Origin: Candidatus Rokuibacteriota bacterium | GTDB lineage: Bacteria; Methylomirabilota; Methylomirabilia; Rokubacteriales; CSP1-6 | Reading direction: 5' to 3' | NCBI GenBank assembly: GCA_003220435.1 | Contig: QHSL01000060.1 | Span: 111,917-159,829 of the forward strand | DNA: 47,913 nucleotides | Part shown: positions 17,113 through 26,196 of the stretch, in pieces | Layout of the letters: every line of letters begins with the position of its first letter | How positions within the stretch are numbered: position 1 is the first letter of the stretch | Program-made: the position numbers and the translations under genes | The notes under the pieces: model-generated | Databases searched by the model: none | The model's input: only the letters and a program-made list of their open reading frames with translations | Told to the model about the DNA's origin: nothing

Positions 17113-19142
17113 CGTCCCCCCTGCGCCGCGACGAGGTCCACGTCGCGGATCTTCACGTCCGCCCGCATGGTGCCGGTCCGGCCGTCCTCGTACGTAACCT
17201 TCGCCTCGACCTGGACGTGATCTCGCCCGGAATAGAGCGCCTCGATGAGCGGCGCATACTTTTGCGCGATGAATCCGCGACGCACCTTCCGGGTCCGCGT
17301 GATCTCCTCGTCGTCAGGATCCAGCTCCTTGTGGAGGATCAGGAAGCGCCGGACCTGGGTCGCGTGCAGCACCGCGTCCTCGGCGAGGCTTCGGTTGACG
17401 CGCTCCACCTCTCGGTGGATTAGCTCGTAGACCTCGGGCTTCTGGGCCAGGTCGGCGTAGCTCGTGTAGGCGATGTTCCGGCGCTCGGCCCAGCTCCCGA
17501 CGGCGATGAGATCGATGTTGAGGAGCGCCGTCACGCACGGCCGCCCCTGGCCAATGCACACCGCCTCCCGGACGTAGGGCGAGAACTTGAGCTTGTTCTC
17601 GAGAAACTTCGGGGCGAACATCGTCCCGTCGGCCAGGCGGCTCACGTCCTTCGCCCGATCGATGATCTTCAGGTGACCGTCCGCGTCGAGGAAGCCCGCA
17701 TCCCCCGAGCGGATCCAGCCGCCCTCGAGCGTCTGTCGCGTGGCCTCGGGGTTCTTCGCATAGCCCTGAAAGACGCCCGGGCTGCGAAAGAGCACCTCGC
17801 CCTCGTTCGAGATGCGGATCTCGACGCCGGTGATCGGCGTCCCCACGGTGTCGAGCCGCACGTCACCGTCGCGCTGGATCGTGACGAACACGCTGGCCTC
17901 GGTCATGCCGTAGAGCTGCTTGACGTTGACGCCCAGGCCGCGGAAGAAGAGAAAGATCTCCGGGCCGATGGCCTCGCCGGCCGTGTAGGCGCGGCGGACG
18001 CGCGACAGGCCGAGGTTGTCCTTCAAAGGGCCGTACACCAGGAAGCTTCCAAGCGGATAGAGGAGACGCTGCCGGAGGGAAATCGGCTGCCGGCCCAGCC
18101 GCCTGCGCTCGATGTCCTGCGCCAGCCGCAGGAAGAAGTGGACGATCGCGCGCTTGGGCCGCGCGGCGTCCTCGACCCGGACCATGACGCCGGTCAGGAC
18201 GCTTTCCCAGATACGGGGCGGCCCGAAGAAGTAGGTCGGGGCGATCTCCTTCAGATCGGCGAGAACGGTCTCTGCGCTCTCCGGGCAGTTGATCGCGAAG
18301 CCCACGACGATCGCCTGGGCGTAGGAAAAGATGTGGTCGCCGACCCACGCCATCGGCAGGTACGAGAGGACCTCCTCGTCCTCGCGGAGCCCTTCGACCT
18401 GGGCCGCGTTGCGGGCGGTCGCGATCAGGTTCCGGTGGGAAAGCATGGCGCCCTTCGGGGTCCCGGTCGTGCCCGAGGTGTAACAGATGATGGCGATGTC
18501 GTCCGCCGTACCGCGGCCGACCTCGTCGTCGAAGTACGTGGGGTGACTGACCTCGAACTTCTTCCCGAGCTCGCGCAACTCGCTGAGGCTCGCGAGACCG
18601 GGCTCGCGATAGGCGCGCATCCCGCGTGGGTCGTCGTACAGGACGTGCTGGAGGCGGCGGCAGCGGGCCCGGACGCCGAGGAGCTTGTCCACCTGCTCCT
18701 GGTCCTCGACGACGGCGAACCGGGCCTCGGCGTGGTCGACGATGTACTCCATCTCCTTCTCGACGGAGTCCTGGTAGATCGGCACCGGGACGCCGCCCAG
18801 CGCCTGGACGGCCGCCACGGCCCAGTAGAGTCGGGGCCGGTTGTCGCCGACGATCGCGACCCGGTCGCCTCGCGCGAAGCCGAGCGAGGCCAGACCGAGG
18901 GCGATGAGCCGGGCTTCCTCGAAGTACTGGGCCCACGTGTACGCTCGCCAGATCCCGAGGTCCTTCTCACGGATGGCGACCTTGCTCCCGAACCGTCGGG
19001 CGTTGAGCCGCACGAGCTTGGGAAAGGTGTCCCGCTCGGCGTCGAGTGCCAGAGCGTCGGTGCCCTTCGCGACCGCCTCCAAGTCGCCTCCGGTTGATTC
19101 CACAGGGTGGGGCTGAGCCGATCGGGACTCGGCTCGCGTCAC
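17109..19142 (-). CDS. AMP-forming long-chain-type acyl-CoA synthetase (module 2)
   Basis: A 677-residue adenylate-forming ligase with YTSGTTGTPKGAMLSH, QLYGMTEASVFVTI, RSGDAGFLDADGHLKIIDRAKD and the C-terminal DPDDEEITRTRKVRRGFIAQKY. It is the paralogue of the module 1 synthetase but has about 37 extra N-terminal residues (MTRAESRSAQPHPVESTGG onward). GTG at 19142 is the most upstream start and lies only about 6 nt from the predicted transcription start, so either the message is nearly leaderless or a later start is used. GTG at 19103 is an alternative, but neither has a clear ribosome-binding site. It heads the long operon. Confidence 0.88.
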   Translation of the reverse strand: MTRAESRSAQPHPVESTGGDLEAVAKGTDALALDAERDTFPKLVRLNARRFGSKVAIREKDLGIWRAYTWAQYFEEARLIALGLASLGFARGDRVAIVGDNRPRLYWAVAAVQALGGVPVPIYQDSVEKEMEYIVDHAEARFAVVEDQEQVDKLLGVRARCRRLQHVLYDDPRGMRAYREPGLASLSELRELGKKFEVSHPTYFDDEVGRGTADDIAIICYTSGTTGTPKGAMLSHRNLIATARNAAQVEGLREDEEVLSYLPMAWVGDHIFSYAQAIVVGFAINCPESAETVLADLKEIAPTYFFGPPRIWESVLTGVMVRVEDAARPKRAIVHFFLRLAQDIERRRLGRQPISLRQRLLYPLGSFLVYGPLKDNLGLSRVRRAYTAGEAIGPEIFLFFRGLGVNVKQLYGMTEASVFVTIQRDGDVRLDTVGTPITGVEIRISNEGEVLFRSPGVFQGYAKNPEATRQTLEGGWIRSGDAGFLDADGHLKIIDRAKDVSRLADGTMFAPKFLENKLKFSPYVREAVCIGQGRPCVTALLNIDLIAVGSWAERRNIAYTSYADLAQKPEVYELIHREVERVNRSLAEDAVLHATQVRRFLILHKELDPDDEEITRTRKVRRGFIAQKYAPLIEALYSGRDHVQVEAKVTYEDGRTGTMRADVKIRDVDLVAAQGGR

Positions 19143-19154
19143 AGCAGTGGCAAA

Positions 19155-19183
19155 AGTCTAGCCAAGCGCCGGGGTCATGTCAA
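19155..19183 (-). promoter_or_regulatory. Sigma70-type promoter of the duplicated Liv operon
   Basis: On the minus strand a perfect -35 TTGACA (19178-19183) is followed by a 17-nt spacer and a -10 TAGACT (19155-19160). The predicted start of transcription is near 19148. It lies in the 89-bp gap after the purine permease stop codon and faces the acyl-CoA synthetase. It is the best promoter match in the window and may drive genes from 19142 down toward the PfkB gene, where the tight spacing ends. Confidence 0.75.
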
Positions 19184-19231
19184 GAAATTGGGTTGGGATA
19201 ACGCAGACTTACGACGCTACGGGCCGAGGCG

Positions 19232-20626
19232 CTACCTCGCCGCGCCTTCGATCAGCGGCAGGCAGAAATAAAGGACGAAGGCCGCGCTCGCGAGGTAGAC
19301 CATCAGGTGAAGCTGGTGGCCCTTGCCGCGCAGGACCTTGATCGCGGTGTAGCTGACAAAGCCGGCCCCGATCCCGCTGGTGATCGACCACGTGAACGGC
19401 ATCGCGAGCATGGTCATGAAGGCGGGAATCGCTTCCTCGTAGTCGTCCCAGGAAATGTCGCGCACGATCGCCATCATGAAGAAGCCGACGATGATGAGCG
19501 CCGGCGCCGTCGCCTGCGCCGGGATCACGCTGGCCAGGGGCGAGAAGAACATCGCGGCCAGGAACAGGACGCCAACCACGACCGAGGCGAGCCCGGTCCG
19601 GGCGCCGTCGGCCACCCCGGCCGCGGACTCGATGTATGTGGTGTTGCTGCTGCTGTTCGCGTAGCCGCCGAACAAGGCTCCGAGCGAATCGACCAGGAGG
19701 ACACGGTCGGCCCGGGGCAGCCGGCCCTGCGCGTCGAGGAAGCCGCCGCGGCCACCCACGCCGATGATCGTCCCCATCGTGTCGAAGAAGTCGCTGAGCA
19801 TGATCGAGAACGTCACGAGGACAGCGGTCAGCGCGCCGAGCTTCGCGACGAAGCCGAAATCGACGCGGCCGAACGTCGAGAAGTCGGGCGCCTGCACGAT
19901 CGCCTGCGGGAGCCGGGCCGCGCCGGGTGTCGGGAACGCCTGGCCACCGGCGAAAGCCTCGTTGAGCACGATCGCGATTACGGTCGTGCCGAGGATGCCC
20001 AGAAGAAGGGCGCCGCGCGTGCGCCGCGCCATGAGCCACGCGGTGAGAAAGAATCCGATGAGAAAGACCACGATCGGTAACCCCTTCAGCGTCCCGAGGC
20101 CGACCGGCAGCGGGCCCGACGCGGGCTTCACCACGAACCCCGCGGTGAAGAAGCCGATGAAGGCGATGAAGAGGCCGATGCCGACGCTGATCGCGCGCTT
20201 GAGGCCGATGGGGACGGCGTCCATGACCGCCTCGCGGAAGCGCGTCAGCACCAGCAGCGTGATGACGAGTCCCTCGAGCAGCACGACGGTCATCGCCTGC
20301 GGCCACGAGAGGCCGCGGCCGGCAACCAGCTCGAAGGCCACCACGGCGTTGAGCCCCATGCCGGCCGCGAGCGCGAGCGGATAGTTGCTGGCGAGGCCCA
20401 TCGCGATCGACAGGAGGCCGGCGGTCAGACAGGTCACGGTGAGCGTCGCGGCGAACGGCAGCCCTTTGCCCTGGAGGCCCGGAACGCCGGTGAACCCGAG
20501 GATCACGGGGTTCACGAAGATGATGTAGGCCATTACCATGAACGTCGTGACGCCCGCGCGCACCTCGGTCGCGAGGTTCGTGTTGCGCGCGGCGAAGGCG
20601 AAGTAGCGGGAGAGGAGCCCGGCCAT
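19232..20626 (-). CDS. AzgA/NCS2-type purine (guanine/hypoxanthine) permease
   Basis: A 464-residue inner-membrane transporter with about 12-14 hydrophobic segments. The N-terminus FAFAARNTNLATEVRAGVTTFMVMAYI and the motifs NPVIL, GMGLNAVVAFELV, and DFFDTMGTIIGVGG are typical of the AzgA branch of nucleobase-cation symporters. Members import hypoxanthine, guanine or adenine using the proton gradient; the exact base is not readable. The gene starts 32 nt after the stop of the small exported protein and ends 49 nt before the Liv promoter. Confidence 0.9.
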   Translation of the reverse strand: MAGLLSRYFAFAARNTNLATEVRAGVTTFMVMAYIIFVNPVILGFTGVPGLQGKGLPFAATLTVTCLTAGLLSIAMGLASNYPLALAAGMGLNAVVAFELVAGRGLSWPQAMTVVLLEGLVITLLVLTRFREAVMDAVPIGLKRAISVGIGLFIAFIGFFTAGFVVKPASGPLPVGLGTLKGLPIVVFLIGFFLTAWLMARRTRGALLLGILGTTVIAIVLNEAFAGGQAFPTPGAARLPQAIVQAPDFSTFGRVDFGFVAKLGALTAVLVTFSIMLSDFFDTMGTIIGVGGRGGFLDAQGRLPRADRVLLVDSLGALFGGYANSSSNTTYIESAAGVADGARTGLASVVVGVLFLAAMFFSPLASVIPAQATAPALIIVGFFMMAIVRDISWDDYEEAIPAFMTMLAMPFTWSITSGIGAGFVSYTAIKVLRGKGHQLHLMVYLASAAFVLYFCLPLIEGAAR

Positions 20627-20658
20627 GTGCCGGGCCGCAGTCTACATCGATTGAGGAG

Positions 20659-20877
20659 CTATCGGTATTCCGGTTGCGGCTCGAAGGCGGGCCCGAGGCT
20701 GATCTCCGGCGGATCCACCTTCTCCGCGGCGTCCTTGACTTCCTCGAAGACGCGGATCAGCTCACCGGCGCCGTCGGTGAGCACGGCGGGCACCAGCAAG
20801 GGCTGGGCGCTCGCAGGGCCTGCGGCGCCGAACCCGAGGGCCAGGGCCGCGAAGAGCGAGACCAGACGGGTACCCAT
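20659..20877 (-). CDS. Small exported protein of unknown function
   Basis: A 72-residue protein with a clear signal peptide (MGTRLVSLFAALALGFGAAG, cleavage near ASA-Q25). The 48-residue mature part has a hydrophobic stretch and an acidic segment (LIRVFEEVKDAAEKVDPPEI) ending in a proline-rich tail. There are no cysteines. The family is not recognised. It precedes the purine permease gene by 32 nt and may be co-transcribed. The start is ATG at 20877, with only a G-run rather than a spaced ribosome-binding site. Confidence 0.55.
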   Translation of the reverse strand: MGTRLVSLFAALALGFGAAGPASAQPLLVPAVLTDGAGELIRVFEEVKDAAEKVDPPEISLGPAFEPQPEYR

Positions 20878-20948
20878 GCCCCCGTGATACGCAAGGGTTC
20901 TGCCAGAGATTCGTCGGGTGCGAAGTCAGCGAAACTTCGGCGAAATCA

Positions 20949-20960
20949 GTCACCGGTGAC
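20949..20960. promoter_or_regulatory. Perfect 12-bp palindrome upstream of the small exported protein
   Basis: GTCACCGGTGAC is a perfect palindrome in the 137-bp gap between the MenB/BadI-like gene and the small exported protein. Its position suits an operator, but no promoter hexamers can be assigned with confidence and no partner regulator is visible nearby. Confidence 0.3.
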
Positions 20961-21014
20961 CGCCCGGGAGGTGTCAGTGCGCCGACGTTGGGTCTGTCGT
21001 CGCGGGACGCTCTG

Positions 21015-21797
21015 TCACTTCCGGAACTTCTTGAAGTCGACGGGTCTCTTTTCCACGAACGCGTTCCGGCCCTCCATCGCTTCCGCCGTCTGATAGTAGA
21101 GCCCGAGCGCGGTGTGCGCGAACTGGGCCACGCCGGCCCGAGGCTCGGAGTCGATGTTGAACGACTGCTTGGCCAGGGCCAGCGCGGTCGGGCTCTTGTC
21201 GAGGAGCTCGGCGCACCACTTCTCGACCTCGGCCCGGAGGTCCTTGAAGGGAACGACCTTGTTGACGAGCCCCATCGCCAGAGCGTCCTGCGCCGAGTAC
21301 TGCCGGCAGAGGTACCAGATCTCCCGCGCCTTCTTCTCGCCCACGACGCGCGCCAGAAACCCCGTGCCGTGGCCCGCGTCAACGCTGCCCACGCGAGGGC
21401 CGGTTTGGCCGAAGATCGCGCTCTCGGAGGCGATCGAGAGGTCGCAGAGCACGTGCAGCACGTGGCCCCCGCCAATCGCGAAGCCGTTGACCATCGCGAT
21501 GACGGGCTTCGGGATGTGGCGGATCGCGCTGTGCAAGGCTTCGACGTCCATCGGGCGAGCGCCCGGCGCGTAGCCGCCCTGGCCCCGCTCCTTCTGGTCA
21601 CCGCCGGAGCAGAAGGCCTTGTCGCCGGCGCCGGTGAGCACGGCCACGCCGACGGCGGGGTCCCAGCGCGCGTCCAGGAACGCGTCGGTCAGCTCCGCCA
21701 CGGTCGTGGTGCGGAAGGCGTTGCGAACCTCGGGCCGGTTGATGGTGATCCAGGCGACCCCGTTCTTCTTCTCGTAGAGGATGTCGGTGTACGCCAT
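21015..21797 (-). CDS. Crotonase-fold enzyme of the MenB / BadI group
   Basis: A 260-residue crotonase-fold protein. [49 protein letters not shown] and [27 protein letters not shown] are diagnostic of the MenB (dihydroxynaphthoyl-CoA synthase) and BadI (2-ketocyclohexanecarboxyl-CoA hydrolase) clade. The SVDAGHG loop and [17 protein letters not shown] resemble BadI as I recall it, while [10 protein letters not shown] resembles MenB. No other menaquinone genes are here, and the gene closes a Liv transporter operon with another crotonase at its head. A catabolic ring-cleaving role is therefore plausible but unproven. It follows livM by 15 nt. Confidence 0.85.
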   Translation of the reverse strand: MAYTDILYEKKNGVAWITINRPEVRNAFRTTTVAELTDAFLDARWDPAVGVAVLTGAGDKAFCSGGDQKERGQGGYAPGARPMDVEALHSAIRHIPKPVIAMVNGFAIGGGHVLHVLCDLSIASESAIFGQTGPRVGSVDAGHGTGFLARVVGEKKAREIWYLCRQYSAQDALAMGLVNKVVPFKDLRAEVEKWCAELLDKSPTALALAKQSFNIDSEPRAGVAQFAHTALGLYYQTAEAMEGRNAFVEKRPVDFKKFRK

Positions 21798-21812
21798 GAA
21801 ACCTCCGAGCCG

Positions 21813-22793
21813 CTAGAGCGATTTCTTGAAGCGGTTACCCAGCTCGCCGACGACGCCGCGCCGGAACGTCAGCACGCAGACCACGAAGATCACGCCCTGC
21901 ACCACCGTGACCCACGCCCCCAGCTGCGCCAGATAGTTCTCGAGCGTGACCACGATGAAGGCGCCCACCACGGGGCCGAACACGGTGCCGAGGCCGCCCA
22001 GCAGCGTCATGAGCACCACCTCGCCGGACATCGTCCAGTGGACGTCGGTGAGGGACGCGAGCTGGAAGACGAGAGCCTTCGTCGCTCCGGCCAGGCCCGA
22101 GAACGTCGCGGAGAGCACGAACGCGACGAGCTTGTACCGCTCGGCGCGATAACCGAGCGAGATCGCTCGCGGCTCGTTCTCGCGGATCGCCTTCAGGACC
22201 TGACCGAACGGCGAATGGATCGCCCGGTAGATCAGCAGGAAGCCGCCCAGGAAGATGGCGAGCACGACGAAGTACAGCGTCAGGGTCTGCGTGAGGTCGA
22301 GCACGTTCAAGAGCGTGCCCCGCGGCACCGACTGGATGCCGTCCTCCCCGCCCGTGAACGCAGCCTGCAGGCTGAAGAAGTACGCCATCTGGGCGAAGGC
22401 CAGCGTGATGTTCGCGAAGTAGATGCCCTTGCTCCGGATCGCCAGCGCGCCGATGACCACCCCGAGGCCGGCCGCGACGGCTGTCCCGAAGAGGATCGCG
22501 AGCTCCGGCGGGAATCCCCACGCCTTCGCGGAGTGGGCCGCGCCGTAGCCTGCCGCGCCCAGGAAGGCGGCGTGGCCGAAGGAGAGGAGCCCGACGTAGC
22601 CGATGAGGAGGTTGAAGGCGCACGCGAAGAGCGCGAAGCACAGCGCCTTCATGAGGAAGACCGGATACACGAAGAACGGCGCCGCCACCAGCGCCGCCAC
22701 CATCACCGCGAAGGCGACGACCTGATGCGTCGGGAGGGGCGTCACCGACCCGACGGCGGTGGCCGCCGTGTCGTCGCCGGTCGTCGTCGTCAC
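21813..22793 (-). CDS. livM: Branched-chain-type ABC transporter permease LivM (third system)
   Basis: A 326-residue LivM permease with NLLIGYVGLLSFGHAAFLGAAGY, ALAIRSKGIYFANITLAFAQM, HSPFGQVLKAIRENEPRAISLGY and GGLGTVFGPVVGAFIV, the last typical of the LivM lineage. GTG at 22793 is the natural start: it overlaps the livH stop by 4 nt (GTGA), and the protein then begins VTTTTGDDTAAT. It is only distantly related to the LivM proteins of modules 1 and 2. Confidence 0.92.
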   Translation of the reverse strand: MTTTTGDDTAATAVGSVTPLPTHQVVAFAVMVAALVAAPFFVYPVFLMKALCFALFACAFNLLIGYVGLLSFGHAAFLGAAGYGAAHSAKAWGFPPELAILFGTAVAAGLGVVIGALAIRSKGIYFANITLAFAQMAYFFSLQAAFTGGEDGIQSVPRGTLLNVLDLTQTLTLYFVVLAIFLGGFLLIYRAIHSPFGQVLKAIRENEPRAISLGYRAERYKLVAFVLSATFSGLAGATKALVFQLASLTDVHWTMSGEVVLMTLLGGLGTVFGPVVGAFIVVTLENYLAQLGAWVTVVQGVIFVVCVLTFRRGVVGELGNRFKKSL

Positions 22794-23677
22794 GAGGCCC
22801 GCCCGAAGAGGCCGGCGGGCCGCACCAGCAGCACGAGCGCCATGATGACGAAGATGACCGTGTTGGACGCTTCGGGATAGAAGACCTTCGTAAAGCCCTC
22901 GATCACCCCGAGCGCGAAGCCCGTGACGATCGAGCCCATGATGGACCCCAAGCCGCCGATCACCACCACCGCGAAGACGACGATGATGAGATCGGCGCCC
23001 ATCAGCGGGTTCACCTGGTAGATCGGCGCCGCCAGCACGCCGGCCAGGGCCGCGAGGCCCACGCCGAACCCGTAGGTCAGCGTGATCATCCGGGGCACGT
23101 TGATCCCGAACGCCTGCACCAGCGACGGGTTCTCGGTCGCGGCGCGCAGGTACGCGCCCAGGCGCGTGCGCTCGATCACGTACCAGGTCGCCAGGCACAC
23201 CGCGAGCGAGAACACGATGACCCAGGCCCGATAGTTGGGTAGGAACATGAACCCGAGGTTCCGGCCCCCGCCGAGCTGCGCGGGCATCGGATAGGGCAAG
23301 CCCGACGAGCCGTACTCGTGCCGGAACAACCCCTGGATGATCAGCGCAAAGCCGAACGTGAGCAGGAGGCCGTACAGGTGATCGAGCTGATAGAGCCGCT
23401 TGAGCGTCGTGCGCTCCAGCACGATCCCGGTGATCCCCACCACGACCGGCGCGATGAGCAACGCCCACCAGTAGCCGAGCCCCGCCCACTGCAGCAGGAA
23501 GTAGGCGACGAACGCCCCCATCATGTACTGGGCGCCATGCGTGAAGTTGATGATGTTGAGCAGCCCGAAGATGACGGAGAGCCCGAGGCTCAACATCGCG
23601 TAGAACGCACCGTTGATCAGCCCGATCAGCAGCTGCCCGAACAACGCCTGCGTCGGCACCCCGAAAATCGTGGTCAT
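22790..23677 (-). CDS. livH: Branched-chain-type ABC transporter permease LivH (third system)
   Basis: A 295-residue LivH permease beginning MTTIFGVPTQALFGQLLIGL, with GLSVIFGLLNIINFTHGAQYMMGAF, RTRLGAYLRAATENPSLVQAFGIN, and GGLGSIMGSIVTGFALGVIEG, ending GLFGRAS. The start is ATG at 23677 because homologues begin here. No ribosome-binding site precedes it; instead it shares a leader ending in TACAATGA with the two SsuC-like permeases. The LivH frame stays open about 99 codons upstream through the tandem repeats, but that extension has repeat-like low-complexity composition. Confidence 0.92.
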   Translation of the reverse strand: MTTIFGVPTQALFGQLLIGLINGAFYAMLSLGLSVIFGLLNIINFTHGAQYMMGAFVAYFLLQWAGLGYWWALLIAPVVVGITGIVLERTTLKRLYQLDHLYGLLLTFGFALIIQGLFRHEYGSSGLPYPMPAQLGGGRNLGFMFLPNYRAWVIVFSLAVCLATWYVIERTRLGAYLRAATENPSLVQAFGINVPRMITLTYGFGVGLAALAGVLAAPIYQVNPLMGADLIIVVFAVVVIGGLGSIMGSIVTGFALGVIEGFTKVFYPEASNTVIFVIMALVLLVRPAGLFGRAS

Positions 23678-23724
23678 TGTATTGGAGCGTGAGGACGGCT
23701 CATACCGAGGGTGGCCTGCTGTAG
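23678..23724 (-). promoter_or_regulatory. Shared permease leader motif, copy 1 (upstream of livH)
   Basis: Read on the minus strand this leader contains GGCCACCCTCGGT, then GAGCCGTCCTCA, and ends with TACAATGA at the livH start. The same layout occurs before the permeases at 36085 and 36967, with a 2-nt deletion here relative to the 36085 copy. A short ORF (MSRPHAPIQ) stops on the TGA that overlaps the livH ATG. There is no Shine-Dalgarno sequence. Confidence 0.6.
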
Positions 23725-23725
23725 A

Positions 23726-23851
23726 TGCGAGCCGGCTCCGACCCGCCCGCGCCTTGTGCGCGCCGACTGCGCGCCGGCTCCGACCCGCCCGCGCCACCCT
23801 CGCGTCGGCTGCGAGCCGGCTCCGACTCGCCCGCACAACTCTTGCGCCGGA
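23726..23851. repeat. Three-copy 42-bp tandem repeat
   Basis: Units 23726-23767, 23768-23809 and 23810-23851 share GCCGGCTCCGAC followed by CGCCCGC; copies 1 and 3 contain the perfect palindrome GAGCCGGCTC. The 42-bp period equals 14 codons, so all frames show 14-residue peptide repeats. No spacers vary as in CRISPR. The array abuts the shared leader motif, whose GAGCCG segment resembles the repeat. It lies in the 543-bp gap between the binding-protein and livH genes. Confidence 0.8.
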
Positions 23852-23958
23852 CGCGGCGTAGATCCGACCCGCCGGTTCATCCCTGACGCCAGGAGCGACG
23901 TGGCGCCGACACGGCCGACCGTGCGTCGTGGAGGATGCTGAGGGCGCATCAGTCCGGC

Positions 23959-23992
23959 GGCTCGTGCAAGGCACGGCGCGGTTCCACGAGCC
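23959..23992. other. Stem-loop in the binding-protein / livH gap
   Basis: GGCTCGTG and CACGAGCC form a perfect 8-bp stem around an 18-nt loop. Apart from this hairpin, I see no gene or recognisable signal in 23852-24052. Confidence 0.4.
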
Positions 23993-24052
23993 GATGCAGC
24001 CGCAGCCGTTGGATCAGGGCGGCAGTAAGTGGAAGAAGCGTCGCTGTGCGAG

Positions 24053-24206
24053 GGCCTGGGGGTGAGGGTGGGAGAGGGGTGCGCCGACTCGTTCCCTCCA
24101 AGCGAACGTCGTGCGAGCCGCACCCGGATGGAGCCCAGCCGCACCCGGCAATGCGCTCGCGTGCCGCGTGGTCGCCGCACCCCTCTCCCACCCTCACCCC
24201 CGGGCC
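24053..24206 (+). repeat. Large palindromic element, copy C (core-forward on plus strand)
   Basis: Arms 24053-24083 and 24176-24206 are complementary at 30 of 31 positions; the only mismatch is a U-G wobble in plus-strand RNA. The core shares CGTTCCCTCCAAGCG, CCCGGATGGAGCCCAGCCGC and GCGTGCCGCGTGGTCGCCG with copies A and B, but the arm sequence is different from both. It sits 14 nt after the stop codon of the binding-protein gene, the same placement as copy B after the PfkB gene, and separates that gene from livH within one operon. Confidence 0.85.
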
Positions 24207-24220
24207 CGCCGCAACGCGAG

Positions 24221-25432
24221 CTACTTCTTCACCAGCTCACAGCCACCCTGATCAAGCGGCCTGAACGCCTGCTCGGCGGGGATAGTCGCGCGGATCTTGT
24301 AGTAGTCCCATGGATACTTGGACTCGGACGGTTTCTTGACCTCCACCAGGTACGCAGGGTGAATCTTGCGGCCGTCGACGCGGATCGTGCCTTTGCCGAA
24401 AAGCGGGTCGTCGGTCGGCATCTCCTTCATCTTGGCAATGACCTTGGCGCCGTCGTCGCTCTTGAGCGCCTCGACCGCCTTGAGATAGTGCAGCGTTCCC
24501 GCGTACACGCCCGCGTGGATCATCGTCGGATGGATCTGCCGGTTGCGCTCGGCGAACCGCTTGGCGAACGCGCGCGTCTTCTCGTTCATGTCCCAGTAGA
24601 ACGTCTCGGTGAAGGTGAGCCCCTGGGCCTTCTCGAGGCCGAGCGCGTGCACGTCGGTGAGGAACACCAGCAGGCCCGCGAAGATCTGGCCGCCCTTCAC
24701 GATGCCGAACTCGGCCCCCTGCTTGATGGCGTTGGTGGTGTCGCCGCCGGCGTTGGCCAGGCCGATGACCTTGGCCTTGGAGGCCTGGGCCTGGAGGAGG
24801 AACGACGAGAAGTCCTGCGTGTTGAGCGGGTGGCGCACCTTGCCCAGCACCTTGCCGCCGTTCTTCAGCACGACCGCCTCGACATCGCGCTCGAGGGCGT
24901 GGCCGAACGCGTAGTCGGCCGTGATGAAGAACCACGTATCACCGCCGGTCTTCACGACCGAATTGCCGGTGCCGTTGGCGAGCGCCCAGGTGTCGTACGT
25001 CCAGTGAATCGTGTGGGGCGAGCACGCCTTGCCGGTGAGGTCGGATGATGCCGCGGAGGAGACGATGAACGCCTTGCCCTTGTCGCGGGTGATCTGGTTG
25101 ACGGCCAGCGCCACGCCGGAGTTCGGCACGTCGATGATGAGGTCGACCTTCTCGGCGTCGTACCACTGCCGGGCGATCTGCGAGCCGACGTCGGCCTTGT
25201 TCTGATGGTCGGCGAACACAATCTCGACCTTCAGCCCTTTGGCGGCGGCGCCGAAGTCCTCGACGGCCATCCGCGCTGCGACCACCGAGCCCTGACCGGC
25301 CAGGTCGGCGTAGAGGCTCGACTGATCGTTGAGGACCCCGATCTTGACGACGCCGTCGGAGATCTGGGCGTGCGCCGGGCCAGCGGCCAGGCTCAAGACG
25401 ACGATGAGTGCCGCGAGGCGTGCGATGGTCAT
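24221..25432 (-). CDS. Periplasmic substrate-binding protein of Liv-type ABC transporter (third system)
   Basis: A 403-residue type I periplasmic binding protein. The signal peptide MTIARLAALIVVLSLAAG ends at AHA-Q. The mature part begins ISDGVVKIGVLNDQSSLYADLAGQG and includes VFADHQNKADVGSQIARQW and TWFFITADYAFGHALERD. These resemble binding proteins for organic acids and aromatic compounds, although the ligand is not deducible. ATG 25432 has GGAG about 8 nt upstream. It lies between livF (59 nt upstream) and the repeat-rich gap before livH. Confidence 0.92.
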   Translation of the reverse strand: MTIARLAALIVVLSLAAGPAHAQISDGVVKIGVLNDQSSLYADLAGQGSVVAARMAVEDFGAAAKGLKVEIVFADHQNKADVGSQIARQWYDAEKVDLIIDVPNSGVALAVNQITRDKGKAFIVSSAASSDLTGKACSPHTIHWTYDTWALANGTGNSVVKTGGDTWFFITADYAFGHALERDVEAVVLKNGGKVLGKVRHPLNTQDFSSFLLQAQASKAKVIGLANAGGDTTNAIKQGAEFGIVKGGQIFAGLLVFLTDVHALGLEKAQGLTFTETFYWDMNEKTRAFAKRFAERNRQIHPTMIHAGVYAGTLHYLKAVEALKSDDGAKVIAKMKEMPTDDPLFGKGTIRVDGRKIHPAYLVEVKKPSESKYPWDYYKIRATIPAEQAFRPLDQGGCELVKK

Positions 25433-25491
25433 GCGCTCTGCTCCTTTGTTTATAGCCGCGGCGGCGCCCGGATCGGGCACGCACGGCGGCA

Positions 25492-26188
<697 letters not shown>

Positions 26189-26196
<8 letters not shown>

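Noticed and set aside
23726-23851. Possible CRISPR array
   Set aside because: The units are directly adjacent with no variable spacers and no cas genes are near.
22790-23974. N-terminal extension of livH through the tandem repeats
   Set aside because: Homologous LivH proteins begin at MTTIFG-like positions, and the extension is repeat-derived with no membrane or signal character.
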